From positions 62,001-126,000 of the forward strand of contig NZ_CAKAKL010000003.1 in NCBI RefSeq assembly GCF_916619195.1: a stretch of 64,000 bases of DNA, written 5' to 3'. The translations under genes and the position numbers were made by a program. Under the pieces are notes generated by a model. The model saw only the letters and a program-made list of their open reading frames with translations. It was not told where the DNA came from and did no database searches. Numbering within the stretch: position 1 is the first letter of the stretch; each line of letters opens with the position of its first letter. Shown here piece by piece: positions 8,401 to 16,881 of the stretch. Source of the DNA: Inquilinus sp. Marseille-Q2685 (GTDB taxonomy: Bacteria > Pseudomonadota > Alphaproteobacteria > DSM-16000 > Inquilinaceae).

Positions 8401-8499
8401 CGACCTCGACACTCCCATCACCGCAGGAGCGGCGGGATCGTCGGGTCGGCCGGCGGTCGCCGTCGCTGAACGTCTCGTCAGCCGGCTTCCGCCCTCCGG

Positions 8500-8751
8500 C
8501 TACCGCGGGGTCTTGAACCGCACCCCGCGGCCGCCTTCGCGGCTCACCGCATGATCGCCGATCAGCTCGACCCCGGCCCGGTCGAAGGCCTCGACCACCT
8601 TGGTCAGCGTGTCGACCACGCCGCGGACGGTGCCCTCGCTGGCCTCCATGCGCTGGATCGTCGGCAGCGACACTCCGGACAGCTCGGCGAGCTGCCGCTG
8701 GTCGATGCCGAGCAGGGCGCGGGCAGCCCGCATCTGGGCGGCGGTGATCAT
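8500..8751 (-). CDS. Small XRE-family helix-turn-helix regulator
   Basis: Encodes 83 aa. The HTH is at about residues 6-30 (MRAARALLGIDQRQLAELSG then VSLPTIQRMEASEG). The tail ends GVRFKTPR, typical of a small class of single-domain alphaproteobacterial XRE regulators with the ending G(V/I)RF. The ribosome-binding site GAGGAA lies 5 nt before the ATG. It is upstream of, and on the same strand as, the SulP gene (about 100 bp gap), so it may regulate that gene; this is positional inference only. Confidence 0.8.
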   Translation of the reverse strand: MITAAQMRAARALLGIDQRQLAELSGVSLPTIQRMEASEGTVRGVVDTLTKVVEAFDRAGVELIGDHAVSREGGRGVRFKTPR

Positions 8752-8846
8752 GCAGTTTCCTCTGACAAAACTAAGGTATCAGGCGGCAGGGATGATGTCT
8801 AGAACATCAATATGGATGTTCCAGATCGGTATCCTGATTCTCTCGT

Positions 8847-9101
8847 CTATCGCGTCCCCTGGCGGCCCGCGGCGGTGCGGATCTCCTGGATCAGCTGATA
8901 CTGGATGTGCTCCAGCCGGCTCCTGATCGCCGCCGTGTCGTCCAGAAGCCTGGCGGTCGCGGCGAAGCCCAGCGCCGTCGCCACATAGATGAACCCGACC
9001 TCGAGCTTGGCGCCGGTCATCTCGCCCAGGATCGCCGACAGAAGCATGAGAACGCCGAGCAACGCACATATGCCGGCGACGATCTTCAGCAGAATGGACA
9101 T
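8847..9101 (-). CDS. Small two-helix membrane protein, unknown function
   Basis: Encodes 84 aa with a strong ribosome-binding site (GGAGGGGG). Two hydrophobic helices (about 4-26 and 34-50) are followed by a charged, soluble C-terminal helix (AAIRSRLEHIQYQLIQEIRT). The product is probably an inner-membrane protein with a cytoplasmic tail. No family is recognised. It lies upstream of the XRE gene on the same strand, 95 bp away. Confidence 0.6.
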   Translation of the reverse strand: MSILLKIVAGICALLGVLMLLSAILGEMTGAKLEVGFIYVATALGFAATARLLDDTAAIRSRLEHIQYQLIQEIRTAAGRQGTR

Positions 9102-9402
9102 GTTTCCCCCTCCCGATGTCCTTGCGAGCAGAGGCTAACGCGTCGAATCGAGGACACGCCAGGGCTTGGCGACACGAGAGGGGAGTCTGATATGCACGAG
9201 ACATATTTGTGAAAACTAAATATGCACATTTGGTGGTTGCTTATCGGTGTGCCTATAACCACCTTCCGCGCTCGCCGCGCCGATCCCTTCGGGACGGGGC
9301 ATCCGGCCCGAACAGCAGGTTGACGCCTCCCGTGCACGCCACATCCTTCCTGGCCATCCGCCTCTCCGATGGAGCGTGCGGGCATTTCCGCGCGGGGGCC
9401 GC
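9102..9402. other. Intergenic region with repeats ahead of the amino-acid ABC operon
   Basis: I see no gene here. TATGCAC occurs twice (9191-9197 and 9221-9227), exactly 30 bp apart and so on the same face of the helix. GGTGGTT (9232-9238) is inverted as AACCACC (9257-9263). The stretch around 9190-9260 is AT-richer than the surroundings, as expected for a promoter that serves the ABC operon starting at 9403. Confidence 0.4.
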
Positions 9403-10116
9403 ATGACGATCTTCGACTTCGACTATTTCCTGTCGGCCTTCCCGCTGATCCTGCCCTACCTGCCGGTGACGCTGCTGATCGCCTTCAGCGCCATGGCCTT
9501 CGGCCTGGTGATCGGCACCGGCGCGGCGCTGATCCGGATCTACCGCATCCCGATACTGCGGCAGCTGGCGACGCTCTACATCTCCTTCATCCGCGGCACG
9601 CCGCTGCTGGTGCAGATCTATCTCGCCTATTACGGCATCCCGAAGCTGCTGCAGTACATGAACGCGCAGCTCGGCACCGAGATCGATATCAACCGCGTGC
9701 CGGCGCTGGTCTTCGTGATCTTCAGCTGCTCGGTCAATGTCGGCGCCTATCTGTCGGAGGCGATCCGCTCCGCGCTCTTGTCGATCGACCGCGGCCAGGC
9801 CGAGGCCGCCTATTCGATCGGCATGACGCCGTTCCAGGCGATGCGCCGGATCATCCTGCCCCAGGCGCTGGCCGTGGCCCTGCCCAACCTGGGCAACAGC
9901 TTCATCAGCCTGATCAAGGACACCTCGCTGGCCTTCCTGATCGCGGTGGTCGACATCATGGCGGCGGCCAAGATCATCGGCGGCCGGTCATTGCGCTTCT
10001 TCGAGCTCTACCTGGCGGTGGCGGTGATCTACTGGGTGATCTGCATCCTGGTCGAGGTCGCGATGCGGCGCTGGGAGGCCTATCTCACCCGCGGCCGCCG
10101 GGACATTGCGGGCTAG
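9403..10116 (+). CDS. Polar amino-acid ABC transporter permease (HisM/TcyB type)
   Basis: Encodes 237 aa. ATG 9403 (MTIFDFDYF) is chosen over an upstream in-frame ATG at 9376 because the homologous sequence begins here. About five transmembrane helices are present. The EAA loop AAYSIGMTPFQAMRRIILPQA (about 141-161) and the FIRGTPLLVQIYLAYYG segment are diagnostic of the HisMQ permease family. It is the first of three co-directional genes (permease, ATPase, binding protein). Only one permease gene is present, so the channel would be a homodimer as in cystine (TcyB-type) importers. Confidence 0.9.
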   Translation: MTIFDFDYFLSAFPLILPYLPVTLLIAFSAMAFGLVIGTGAALIRIYRIPILRQLATLYISFIRGTPLLVQIYLAYYGIPKLLQYMNAQLGTEIDINRVPALVFVIFSCSVNVGAYLSEAIRSALLSIDRGQAEAAYSIGMTPFQAMRRIILPQALAVALPNLGNSFISLIKDTSLAFLIAVVDIMAAAKIIGGRSLRFFELYLAVAVIYWVICILVEVAMRRWEAYLTRGRRDIAG

Positions 10117-10124
10117 GGGGCGAC

Positions 10125-10877
10125 ATGATCTCGATCCGCGACGTCCGCAAGTCGTTCAGGGGCCAGGTGGTGGTCGACGGCATCGGCCTCGATGTCGACC
10201 GCGGCGGCATCGTCTCGATCCTCGGCCCCTCCGGCTCCGGCAAGTCGACCTTCCTGCGCTGCCTGAACCGGCTGGAGACGCCGGACGACGGCACCATCGA
10301 CATCGCCGGCGACCGCTACGACCTGCCGCGGCTGGACCGGCGCCGGCTGCAGTCGCTGCGCATGCGCATCGGCATGGTGTTCCAGAACTACAACCTGTTC
10401 CGCCACAAGACGGCGATCGAGAACATCCTCGAGGGCCTCTTGGTGGTGAAGCGCCTGCCGCGGCGCGAGGCGCAGGAGGCCGCGGAGCATCACCTCGCGC
10501 TGATGGGGCTGGCCGACAAGGCGGCGCAGTACCCGTCCTCGCTGTCCGGCGGCCAGCAGCAGCGGGTGGCGATCGCCCGCACCTTGGCGATGGCGCCGGA
10601 GCTGATCCTGTTCGACGAGCCGACCAGCGCGCTGGATCCTGAGCACACCGGCGAGGTGCTGGAGGCGATCCGCAAGGCGGCGGGGCAGGGTATCCCGATG
10701 ATCATCGTCACCCACGAGATGGGCTTCGCCCGCGAGATCTCGAGCCAGGTGCTGTTCATCGACGGCGGAAAGGTGATCGAGCAGGGCGACCCGAAATCGC
10801 TGTTCGGCAACCCGCAGCAGCAGCGCACGCGGGACTTCCTGAAGAACTATCTGCGGTCCTTCAGCTTCGACATCTGA
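10125..10877 (+). CDS. Polar amino-acid ABC transporter ATP-binding protein
   Basis: Encodes 250 aa, 8 bp after the permease gene. Walker A is GPSGSGKST, the Q-loop is VFQNYNLF, the ABC signature is LSGGQQQR, Walker B is LILFDEPTSALDPE, and the switch His is in VTHEMGFA. The sequence is typical of the GlnQ/HisP/TcyC branch that energises amino-acid uptake. Normal length and intact. Confidence 0.92.
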   Translation: MISIRDVRKSFRGQVVVDGIGLDVDRGGIVSILGPSGSGKSTFLRCLNRLETPDDGTIDIAGDRYDLPRLDRRRLQSLRMRIGMVFQNYNLFRHKTAIENILEGLLVVKRLPRREAQEAAEHHLALMGLADKAAQYPSSLSGGQQQRVAIARTLAMAPELILFDEPTSALDPEHTGEVLEAIRKAAGQGIPMIIVTHEMGFAREISSQVLFIDGGKVIEQGDPKSLFGNPQQQRTRDFLKNYLRSFSFDI

Positions 10878-10902
10878 GGATCCGCGAACCATGGAGAGAA
10901 CG

Positions 10903-11688
10903 ATGCGTCACTTACTGGCCAAGGGCGCCGCGGCGGCCCTGCTCGCGCTGGCCCTGGCGGCCGCCCCCGCGGCCGCGCAGGAGACGGTGCGGGTGGGGAC
11001 CGAAGGCACCTATGCGCCCTTCACCTACCAGGACGACAGCGGCAAGCTGACCGGCTACGACGTCGAGGTGCTGCGGCTGGTCGAGGCCAAGGTGCCGGAC
11101 CTCAAGTTCGAGTTCGTGCCGCAGCCCTGGGACAGCATGTTCCTGGGCCTCGAATCCGGCAAATACGACGTGGTCGCCAACGAGATCTCGAAGACGGCGG
11201 AGCGCGAGACCAAGTACCTGTTCTCCGACGTCCCCTACTTCCACAGCGGCTCGGCCATCATCGTCAAGAAGGGCGTCACCGGCATCCACAGCCTGGACGA
11301 TCTGAAGGGCAAGCTGGTCGGCGCCGGAGTGGGCAGCGAGCACACCAAGCTGGTCGAGGACTATCTCGCCGCCCATCCGGGCGCGTTCGAGATCCGCTAT
11401 TACGACGGCAACGTCACGCCGGTGCTGCTGGACATCGCCGAAGGCCGCATCGACGCCCATGTCAACGACCCGATCGTGGCCAAGGACCATGCCGAGAAGC
11501 TGGGCCTGCCGGTCGAAGCGACCGGCGACCTCCTGACCAAGGTCCCGGCCTATCTGGTGTTCCGCAAGGACGCCAAGGGCGAGGCGCTGAAGGCCAAGGT
11601 CGACGCCGCCCTTACCGCGCTGAAGGCCGACGGCTCGCTGTCGAAGCTGTCGCAGCAATGGTTCGGCCAGGACTACACACAAGACTGA
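10903..11688 (+). CDS. Amino-acid ABC transporter substrate-binding protein (family 3)
   Basis: Encodes 261 aa. ATG 10903 is preceded by GGAGAG at the right distance; ATG 10891 is less likely. Signal peptide 1-24 (AAAPAAAQ). The mature protein shows the family-3 signature VGTEGTYAPFTYQDDSGKLTGYDVEV. It has the Arg and Asp side chains typical of alpha-amino-acid binding (for example ISKTAERETKY). The combination of one permease and this sequence type fits cystine or a polar amino acid; the exact ligand is inference. It is the last gene of the operon. Confidence 0.9.
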   Translation: MRHLLAKGAAAALLALALAAAPAAAQETVRVGTEGTYAPFTYQDDSGKLTGYDVEVLRLVEAKVPDLKFEFVPQPWDSMFLGLESGKYDVVANEISKTAERETKYLFSDVPYFHSGSAIIVKKGVTGIHSLDDLKGKLVGAGVGSEHTKLVEDYLAAHPGAFEIRYYDGNVTPVLLDIAEGRIDAHVNDPIVAKDHAEKLGLPVEATGDLLTKVPAYLVFRKDAKGEALKAKVDAALTALKADGSLSKLSQQWFGQDYTQD

Positions 11689-11727
11689 TGCGGGAGGGGG
11701 CGGGGCTGACGCACCCGCCCCTCGGCC

Positions 11728-13293
11728 TCACTGCGCCGCGGGCAGGTTCAGCGCCGCGGTCAGGTCGCCCAACGGCGGGTTGCCATTGGCGGCGATGGCT
11801 GCGTCGCGCGCCGCGATGCCCGGCAGAACCGGCAGCCCGAAGCGGTGGGTGATGAAGCGCAGGATCGAGGTCGTGTCGTAGGGCGTGTGGTCGACATAGC
11901 CCTTCCTGGCAAAGGGCGAGACGATGATCGCGGGGATGCGGGTGCCCGGGCCCCAGCGGTCGCCCTTCGGCGGCGCCACATGGTCCCAGAAGCCGCCATT
12001 CTCGTCATAGGTCACGACCACCAGCATGTGCGGCCATTGCGGGCTCTTCTGCAGATGGTCGATCAGCATGGCGAGATGGGCGTCGCCCGAGGCGATGTCG
12101 GCATAGCCGGCGTGCTCGTTCAGGTTGCCCTGCGGCTTGTAGAAGGTGACCTGCGGCAGCGTGCCGGCGTCGATCGCCTTGACCAGCTCGGTCCCGTCCA
12201 GCCCGCCGTCGCGCAGATGCTCCTGCCGCGCCGCGGTGCCGGGCGCGAAGCTGGCGAAGTAGTTGAACGGCTGGTGGTGGTACTGGAAGGCCGGCACCGG
12301 CGTCTGGTTGCCGTGGTCCAGCACCGACTGCCAGGCGCCGGAATACCAGGCCCAGCTGATCCCCTTGGCGCTCAGCAGGTCGCCGATCGTGATCTCGGTC
12401 TGCGGCGGCAGCGTGGTCGGCGCGTTCGGGTCGGCCAGGGCCGGGTCGCCGCCTTCGGCCGGCTTGTTGGCGCTCGGCTGGTAGGGCGGCTGCATCGTGT
12501 TCACGGCGAAGAAATCGGGCGTCAGGTTGCCGTCGGCCACGAATTTCGGGATGCCGTCCATCGCCGATTTCGGCGAGTTCGGCGCCAGGGTCAGGCTGAC
12601 GCCGTCCGGGTCGACCACCGCGATCGACGGCTTGGCCGCAGCCTTGTCGGCATCGGGATAGCGGGCGACGCAGGCGCAGGCCAGCCAGATGTGGTTCATG
12701 AAGGAACCGCCGAAGGCCCCCATGAAGAAATGGTCCGCCAGCGTGTATTGCCGGGCGATCGTCCACATCGCCGTCTTCGAGCCGTCGAGATGGCCCATCA
12801 CCTCGGCCCCGGCATCGGCCCAGGCGACGAACCTGTCGTTCCGGCCGCCGTCGATCTGCATCTGGTTCTGGTAGAAGCGATGCCACAGGTCGTGGGTGAC
12901 GGTGCCGACCGAGACGTTCAGCCCCTGCGGGTCGTCCATGGCGAAGGGGGCGTTCGGCAGGTGTTCGGTCTGCGCCTGGGTGACCGGCGGCGTCACGCCC
13001 TTGGCGGTCAGCCCGTCCCACACCGGCGGCAGCTCCTTCAGCGGCGTGCCGTCGCGGTCCAACTGGGTCCTGGCGGTGTCCGAGGCGTTCGCCAGCCCGT
13101 CGGCGCCGGGGAAAGTGCCGTACAGATTGTCGAAGCTGCGGTTCTCGGCATAGATCACGACGACCGTGTCGATGGCGCGCAGCGCCCTGGTCTGGGCGGT
13201 GTCGGCGCTGCCCGGCGCGTCCACGGCCAGGACCGGCGGCGCGACCAGCGCGGCGGCGCCGGCCGCGAGCGCGGTGGCGATCAGTTTGTGCAT
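11728..13293 (-). CDS. Exported phosphoesterase, AcpA/phospholipase C superfamily
   Basis: Encodes 521 aa. The ribosome-binding site AGAGGGAA precedes ATG 13293. Signal peptide 1-23 (VLAVDAPG). The N-terminal motif VVVIYAENRSFDNLYGTFPG (about 44-63) contains the nucleophile/metal site of the acid phosphatase AcpA and phospholipase C family. Further metal-site motifs are THDLWHRFYQNQMQIDGG, NEHAGYAD, and VTYDENGGFWDHVAPP near the C-terminus. The product is periplasmic or secreted and cleaves phosphomonoesters or phosphodiesters. It is divergent from a di-heme peroxidase gene, and the 156-bp gap presumably holds both promoters. Confidence 0.88.
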   Translation of the reverse strand: MHKLIATALAAGAAALVAPPVLAVDAPGSADTAQTRALRAIDTVVVIYAENRSFDNLYGTFPGADGLANASDTARTQLDRDGTPLKELPPVWDGLTAKGVTPPVTQAQTEHLPNAPFAMDDPQGLNVSVGTVTHDLWHRFYQNQMQIDGGRNDRFVAWADAGAEVMGHLDGSKTAMWTIARQYTLADHFFMGAFGGSFMNHIWLACACVARYPDADKAAAKPSIAVVDPDGVSLTLAPNSPKSAMDGIPKFVADGNLTPDFFAVNTMQPPYQPSANKPAEGGDPALADPNAPTTLPPQTEITIGDLLSAKGISWAWYSGAWQSVLDHGNQTPVPAFQYHHQPFNYFASFAPGTAARQEHLRDGGLDGTELVKAIDAGTLPQVTFYKPQGNLNEHAGYADIASGDAHLAMLIDHLQKSPQWPHMLVVVTYDENGGFWDHVAPPKGDRWGPGTRIPAIIVSPFARKGYVDHTPYDTTSILRFITHRFGLPVLPGIAARDAAIAANGNPPLGDLTAALNLPAAQ

Positions 13294-13449
13294 GCGGCTT
13301 CCCTCTGGCTCCCGGTGCCGAGGCCCCGGTGGCTGTTCCCCTTCCGCGCGCCAGCACTCGCGCGAAGCCGGCTGTCGCTCAAGTGAAACTTTTTCGGCAT
13401 AGAGAGGGGCTGCGGGCCGGGTCCGGCGCCGCGTCGCGCAGATCACGGG

Positions 13450-14706
13450 ATGGCCGGAATGGCGTTGCGAACGGGTCGCTGGTGGGCGATGGGCGGCGGC
13501 TTGGCCGCGGCGGTCCTGACGGTCTCCGCCGCCACGGCAGGGTCCCATCCGGATGGCGGCCTGACGCGGGCCGAGGTGCGGCGCCAGGTGGAGGAGCTGA
13601 CGGCGCTGGGCCGCGCCATGTTCGTCGACCCGTCGCTCTCGGCTTCGGGCAAGCTGTCCTGCAGCTCCTGCCACGACCCGCTGCACGGCTTCGGCCCGGC
13701 GAACGCGCTGCCGGTGCAGATGGGCGGCGGCGACATGGCCAGGCCCGGCATCCGGGCGGTGCCGTCGCTGACCTATCTGCAGGCCGTGCCGCCCTTCACC
13801 GAGCATTTCTTCGACTCGGAGGACGATTCGGACGAGAGCGTCGACAACGGCCCGACCGGCGGGCTGACCTGGGACGGCCGGGTCGACCGCGGCGCCGACC
13901 AGGCAGCGATCCCGCTGCTCTCCGACTTCGAGATGGGCAACGCCGGCCCCGACGAGGTCGTCGCCAAGGCGCTGGCCGCCGGCTATGGCGACGCGCTGCA
14001 GCGGATCTACGGCGCCGACGTGCTGCAGGACCGCAAGGCGCTCTACGGCGGCATCCTCAAGGCCTTCGAGGTCTATGAGCAGGACGCCGCCAGCTTCTAT
14101 CCCTACAGCAGCAAATACGACGCCTGGCTGGCCGGTCAGGCGACGCTGACGCCGCAAGAGGTGCGCGGCCTCGAGCTGTTCAACGACCCGGCCAAGGGCA
14201 ACTGCGCCGAATGCCATATCAGCCAGCGCGGCAATGACGGCACGCCGCCGCAGTTCAGCGATTACGGCATGATCGCCATCGCCCTGCCGCGGAACATGCA
14301 GATCCCGGCCAATGCCGATCCGGCCTATGTCGACCTCGGCGTCTGCGGGCCGCAGCGCACCGACCTGACGGACCATCCGGAGTATTGCGGCCTGTTCCGC
14401 ACCCCCAGCCTGCGCAACGTGGCGCTGCGCCGGACCTTCTTCCACAACGGCGCGATCCACAGCCTGCGCGACGCCGTGGCCTTCTACGCGACGCGCGAGA
14501 CCGATCCCGGCCGCTGGTACCCGCGCAACCCGGACGGCAGCGTGCGGCTCTATGACGACCTGCCGCCGCAATACTGGGCCAACATCAACCGCGACCCGCC
14601 CTTCGACCGTCACCCGGGCGACGCGCCGGCCCTGACCGATGCCGAGATCGACGACGTCGTCGCCTTCCTGAAGACGCTGACCGATGGCTACCGCCCGCCG
14701 TCCTGA
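13450..14706 (+). CDS. Di-heme cytochrome c peroxidase / MauG family protein
   Basis: Encodes 418 aa with a signal peptide (1-31). Two heme c sites are visible: CSSCH (about residue 75) with LFVDPSLSASGKLSCSS-type context, and CAECH (about 255). The peroxidase-family motif FRTPSLRNVALRRTFFHNG (about 316-334) supplies the region of the distal ligand. Members reduce hydrogen peroxide in the periplasm or modify proteins (MauG). No methylamine genes are nearby, so a peroxidase role is more likely. The start is not supported by a strong ribosome-binding site; ATG 13459 is an alternative. Confidence 0.88.
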   Translation: MAGMALRTGRWWAMGGGLAAAVLTVSAATAGSHPDGGLTRAEVRRQVEELTALGRAMFVDPSLSASGKLSCSSCHDPLHGFGPANALPVQMGGGDMARPGIRAVPSLTYLQAVPPFTEHFFDSEDDSDESVDNGPTGGLTWDGRVDRGADQAAIPLLSDFEMGNAGPDEVVAKALAAGYGDALQRIYGADVLQDRKALYGGILKAFEVYEQDAASFYPYSSKYDAWLAGQATLTPQEVRGLELFNDPAKGNCAECHISQRGNDGTPPQFSDYGMIAIALPRNMQIPANADPAYVDLGVCGPQRTDLTDHPEYCGLFRTPSLRNVALRRTFFHNGAIHSLRDAVAFYATRETDPGRWYPRNPDGSVRLYDDLPPQYWANINRDPPFDRHPGDAPALTDAEIDDVVAFLKTLTDGYRPPS

Positions 14707-14819
14707 CCGGCTCCGGCGCGACACTCCGCCGCGCCGTCGATTGCTTCGCTCCGGCGTCGCGCCCATATCAGCGGCGGAAGGGGGATGCCCGCGGCAGCGG
14801 GCCCGACCGGAGAGTTTCG

Positions 14820-15539
14820 ATGACACCCCAGGAACGCGAGCTGCTGACCAACCTGGTCGCCCGGCTCAAGCAGGCTCCGCCCGCCGAGAAGGACGAGGAG
14901 GCGGCGGCGATGATCCGGGACCTGGTCCGCGACCTGCCCGACGCGCCCTATCTCCTGGCCCAGACCGTGCTGATCCAGGATTACGCCCTGCACCAGGCCC
15001 AGTCCCGGATCGCCGAGCTGGAGCGCCAGGTCCAGCAGCCGCAGCGCGGCTCCGGCGGCGGCAGCTTCCTCGGCGCCATCTTCGGCAGCGGCGCGGCCCC
15101 GCGTCCGCAGCCGGCGCCGCAGCCCCAGGCCTATACCCAGGCGCCGCCGGCCTATGCCCAGCCCCAGCCGGGCCCGTGGGGCGGGGGCGGCCCCTTCGCC
15201 CAGTCCTCCGGCCCGTCCTTCCTGCGCAGCGCCGCCGCCACCGCGGCCGGCGTGGCCGGCGGCGCGCTGCTGTTCCAGGGCATCGAATCCCTGTTCGGCG
15301 CGGGCCATGGCGGCTGGGGCGGCGCCTTCGGCGGCGCGGCCCCGGGCCTGACCGAGACGGTGATCAACAACTACTACGGCGATGCCGCTCCTGGTGCCGA
15401 CAGCACCGACCTGCGGGATGCCGATGCCGTGCCGCCGGACGACCAGGGCGTCCAGGACGCCGACTATCAGGACGATGGCAGCCAGGATTTCGGCGGCGAC
15501 GATTTCGGTGGCGGCGGCGGCGACACGGTGGGCGTCTGA
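14820..15539 (+). CDS. DUF2076 family protein
   Basis: Encodes 239 aa. The N-terminal 75 residues (MTPQERELLTNLVARLKQAP, later PYLLAQTVLIQDYALHQAQ and RIAELE) are the characteristic DUF2076 helical region. A Pro/Gln-rich linker, an Ala/Gly hydrophobic segment (SAAATAAGVAGGALLFQGIE, about 138-157) and an acidic Asp/Gly-rich tail follow. The function of this family is unknown; the hydrophobic segment suggests membrane association. It stands alone between the peroxidase and a convergent NUDIX gene only 3 bp away. Confidence 0.82.
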   Translation: MTPQERELLTNLVARLKQAPPAEKDEEAAAMIRDLVRDLPDAPYLLAQTVLIQDYALHQAQSRIAELERQVQQPQRGSGGGSFLGAIFGSGAAPRPQPAPQPQAYTQAPPAYAQPQPGPWGGGGPFAQSSGPSFLRSAAATAAGVAGGALLFQGIESLFGAGHGGWGGAFGGAAPGLTETVINNYYGDAAPGADSTDLRDADAVPPDDQGVQDADYQDDGSQDFGGDDFGGGGGDTVGV

Positions 15540-15542
15540 GCC

Positions 15543-16004
15543 TCAGCCCTCCAGGATCTCCTCCAGCCGGTCCAGCAGGGGGCGTTGCCCCTCCAGGATC
15601 TTGTGCCGGGCGGTCGCCAGGTCGAACCATTCGGCCCGGTCGACCTCCGGGAAGGACTGGATCCGGCCACTCCTGGGCGGCCATTCCAGCGTGAACTCGC
15701 TGCTGCGGACCCGGCTGACATCCAGGTCGCCGGCGATGGCGAAGGCGGTGACCGCCTTGCCGCCGCGCTGGCGGATCCGACCGAGCGGCAGCAGCGGCCC
15801 CTCGGGCGCCGTGCCCAGCTCCTCGGCGAATTCGCGCCTGGCCGTGGTCTCGAAATCCTCGCCGGGCTCCGGCTCGCCCTTCGGGATCGACCAGGCGCCC
15901 AGGTCCTTGCCGCGCCAGAACGGGCCGCCCGGATGCACCAGCAGCACCAGCCGTCGCCCGTCGACACGCTTGTGCATCAGCAGTCCGGCGCTCTCCGCGG
16001 GCAT
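15543..16004 (-). CDS. NUDIX hydrolase
   Basis: Encodes 153 aa. A complete NUDIX box is present: G(5x)E(7x)REFAEELG, written GEPEPGEDFETTARREFAEE at about 43-62. The preceding WSIPKGE matches the family's beta strand. Such enzymes hydrolyse nucleoside diphosphate-linked compounds with Mg2+; the NTP-PPohydrolase branch with WRGKDLGAWSIPKGE is common and uncharacterised. It is 9 bp from the end of the SRPBCC gene on the same strand, so it may be co-transcribed with the ArsR-SRPBCC pair. Confidence 0.88.
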   Translation of the reverse strand: MPAESAGLLMHKRVDGRRLVLLVHPGGPFWRGKDLGAWSIPKGEPEPGEDFETTARREFAEELGTAPEGPLLPLGRIRQRGGKAVTAFAIAGDLDVSRVRSSEFTLEWPPRSGRIQSFPEVDRAEWFDLATARHKILEGQRPLLDRLEEILEG

Positions 16005-16013
16005 AGGCTCCTC

Positions 16014-16460
16014 TCAGGCGACGGCTTCCTCCTCGAGAAGATAGCGCTCCAGCCGGTCGAGGCACCCGCCCCAGCCCTCGCGATGGCGGTCGCGGGCCGG
16101 CTCGTCGAAGAACTGCTCATGCGTCAGGATCAGCACGGTGCCGTCGTCGTCCGGCCGCAGGGTCAGCGTCACCTGCGACTCCCGCTCCGGCATGGTCCGC
16201 CAGGCCCAGCTGAACACCAGCTTCTCGTTCGGCACCACCTCCTTGTACACGCCGCCGATATCGTGGCGCTCGCCGTCCGGCGTGGAGAAGGCGACGTGAT
16301 AGCGGCCGCCGGTGCGCGGGTCGGCCTCGGCGCTGATCGTCTCGGCGCCCGCCGGCCCGAACCAGCGCATTATTTTTTCCGGCTCGATCCAGGCCGCGTA
16401 GACCCGGGCGGGAGGGGCGGCGAGGCGGCGCCGGATGCTGAGGCTGGGCTTGGCGAGCAT
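16014..16460 (-). CDS. SRPBCC/AHSA1-type START-like protein (partner of ArsR)
   Basis: Encodes 148 aa. Typical Activator-of-Hsp90-like fold markers: IRRRLAAPPARVYAAWIEPE at the N-terminus, MRWFGPAG, YKEVVPNEKLVFSWAW, and a C-terminal EGWGGCLDRLERYL helix. These proteins form a hydrophobic-ligand cavity; roles are poorly known. Its ATG lies inside the ArsR gene directly after GAGGAGGAG, giving a strong ribosome-binding site, and the two genes overlap by 91 bp in different frames. Co-expression with ArsR is clear. Confidence 0.88.
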   Translation of the reverse strand: MLAKPSLSIRRRLAAPPARVYAAWIEPEKIMRWFGPAGAETISAEADPRTGGRYHVAFSTPDGERHDIGGVYKEVVPNEKLVFSWAWRTMPERESQVTLTLRPDDDGTVLILTHEQFFDEPARDRHREGWGGCLDRLERYLLEEEAVA

Positions 16461-16789
16461 GACTCCTCCTCGACGAAGGCGGCCAGTCGGTCGAGCTGTT
16501 CGGACCAGAAGCGCTGGTATCGGCTCAGCCAGCCCATCGCCTGCTCCATCGGTGCCGCGGACAGGCGGCAGGTCACGGTGCGCCCGGTCTTGGTCCGCGT
16601 GATCAGCCCGGCGTCGGACAGCACGTCGAGATGCTTCATCACCGCCGGCAGCGACATGGTGAAGGGCCGCGCCAGCTCGCTGACCGAGACGTCCTGCTCC
16701 TCGCCCAGCCGGGCGATCAGCGCCCGGCGCGTCGGGTCGGCCAGGGCGGCGAAGGTACGGTCGAGGGCGGGCTCTTGATAGTTAACCAT
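16370..16789 (-). CDS. ArsR-family repressor (first ArsR-SRPBCC pair)
   Basis: Encodes 139 aa from ATG 16789. The winged helix is typical: FAALADPTRRALIARLGE, SVSELARPFTMSLPAVMKHL, and LDVLSDAGLITRTKTGRT. It lacks the metal-binding Cys pair of true ArsR, as usual for this SRPBCC-linked subgroup. After EEES the reading frame continues for about 29 low-complexity residues within the SRPBCC gene, suggesting that the original stop was lost. There is no ribosome-binding site; a promoter placed so that the transcript starts at the ATG, and a palindrome over the start, indicate a leaderless autoregulated mRNA. Confidence 0.87.
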   Translation of the reverse strand: MVNYQEPALDRTFAALADPTRRALIARLGEEQDVSVSELARPFTMSLPAVMKHLDVLSDAGLITRTKTGRTVTCRLSAAPMEQAMGWLSRYQRFWSEQLDRLAAFVEEESCSPSPASASGAASPPLPPGSTRPGSSRKK

Positions 16790-16825
16790 CAAGTGAACTT
16801 TGGGGTTATCGGGTCCGGCTGTCAA
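16775..16825 (-). promoter_or_regulatory. Promoter and start-codon palindrome of the first ArsR gene
   Basis: Reading leftward: TTGACA (16825-16820), a 17-bp spacer, CAAAGT (16802-16797) as a weak -10, then 7 nt and the ATG at 16789. Transcription would therefore begin at or next to the start codon. An 18-bp near-perfect palindrome, TTGATAGTTAACCATCAA (16775-16792), is centred on GTTAAC and covers the ATG, a natural place for autorepression by ArsR. Confidence 0.6.
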
Positions 16826-16881
16826 GCCATATGCGCCGACATCGGGACGAGGGTCCAGTATCCCGGACGTTTAGGTCGGTC

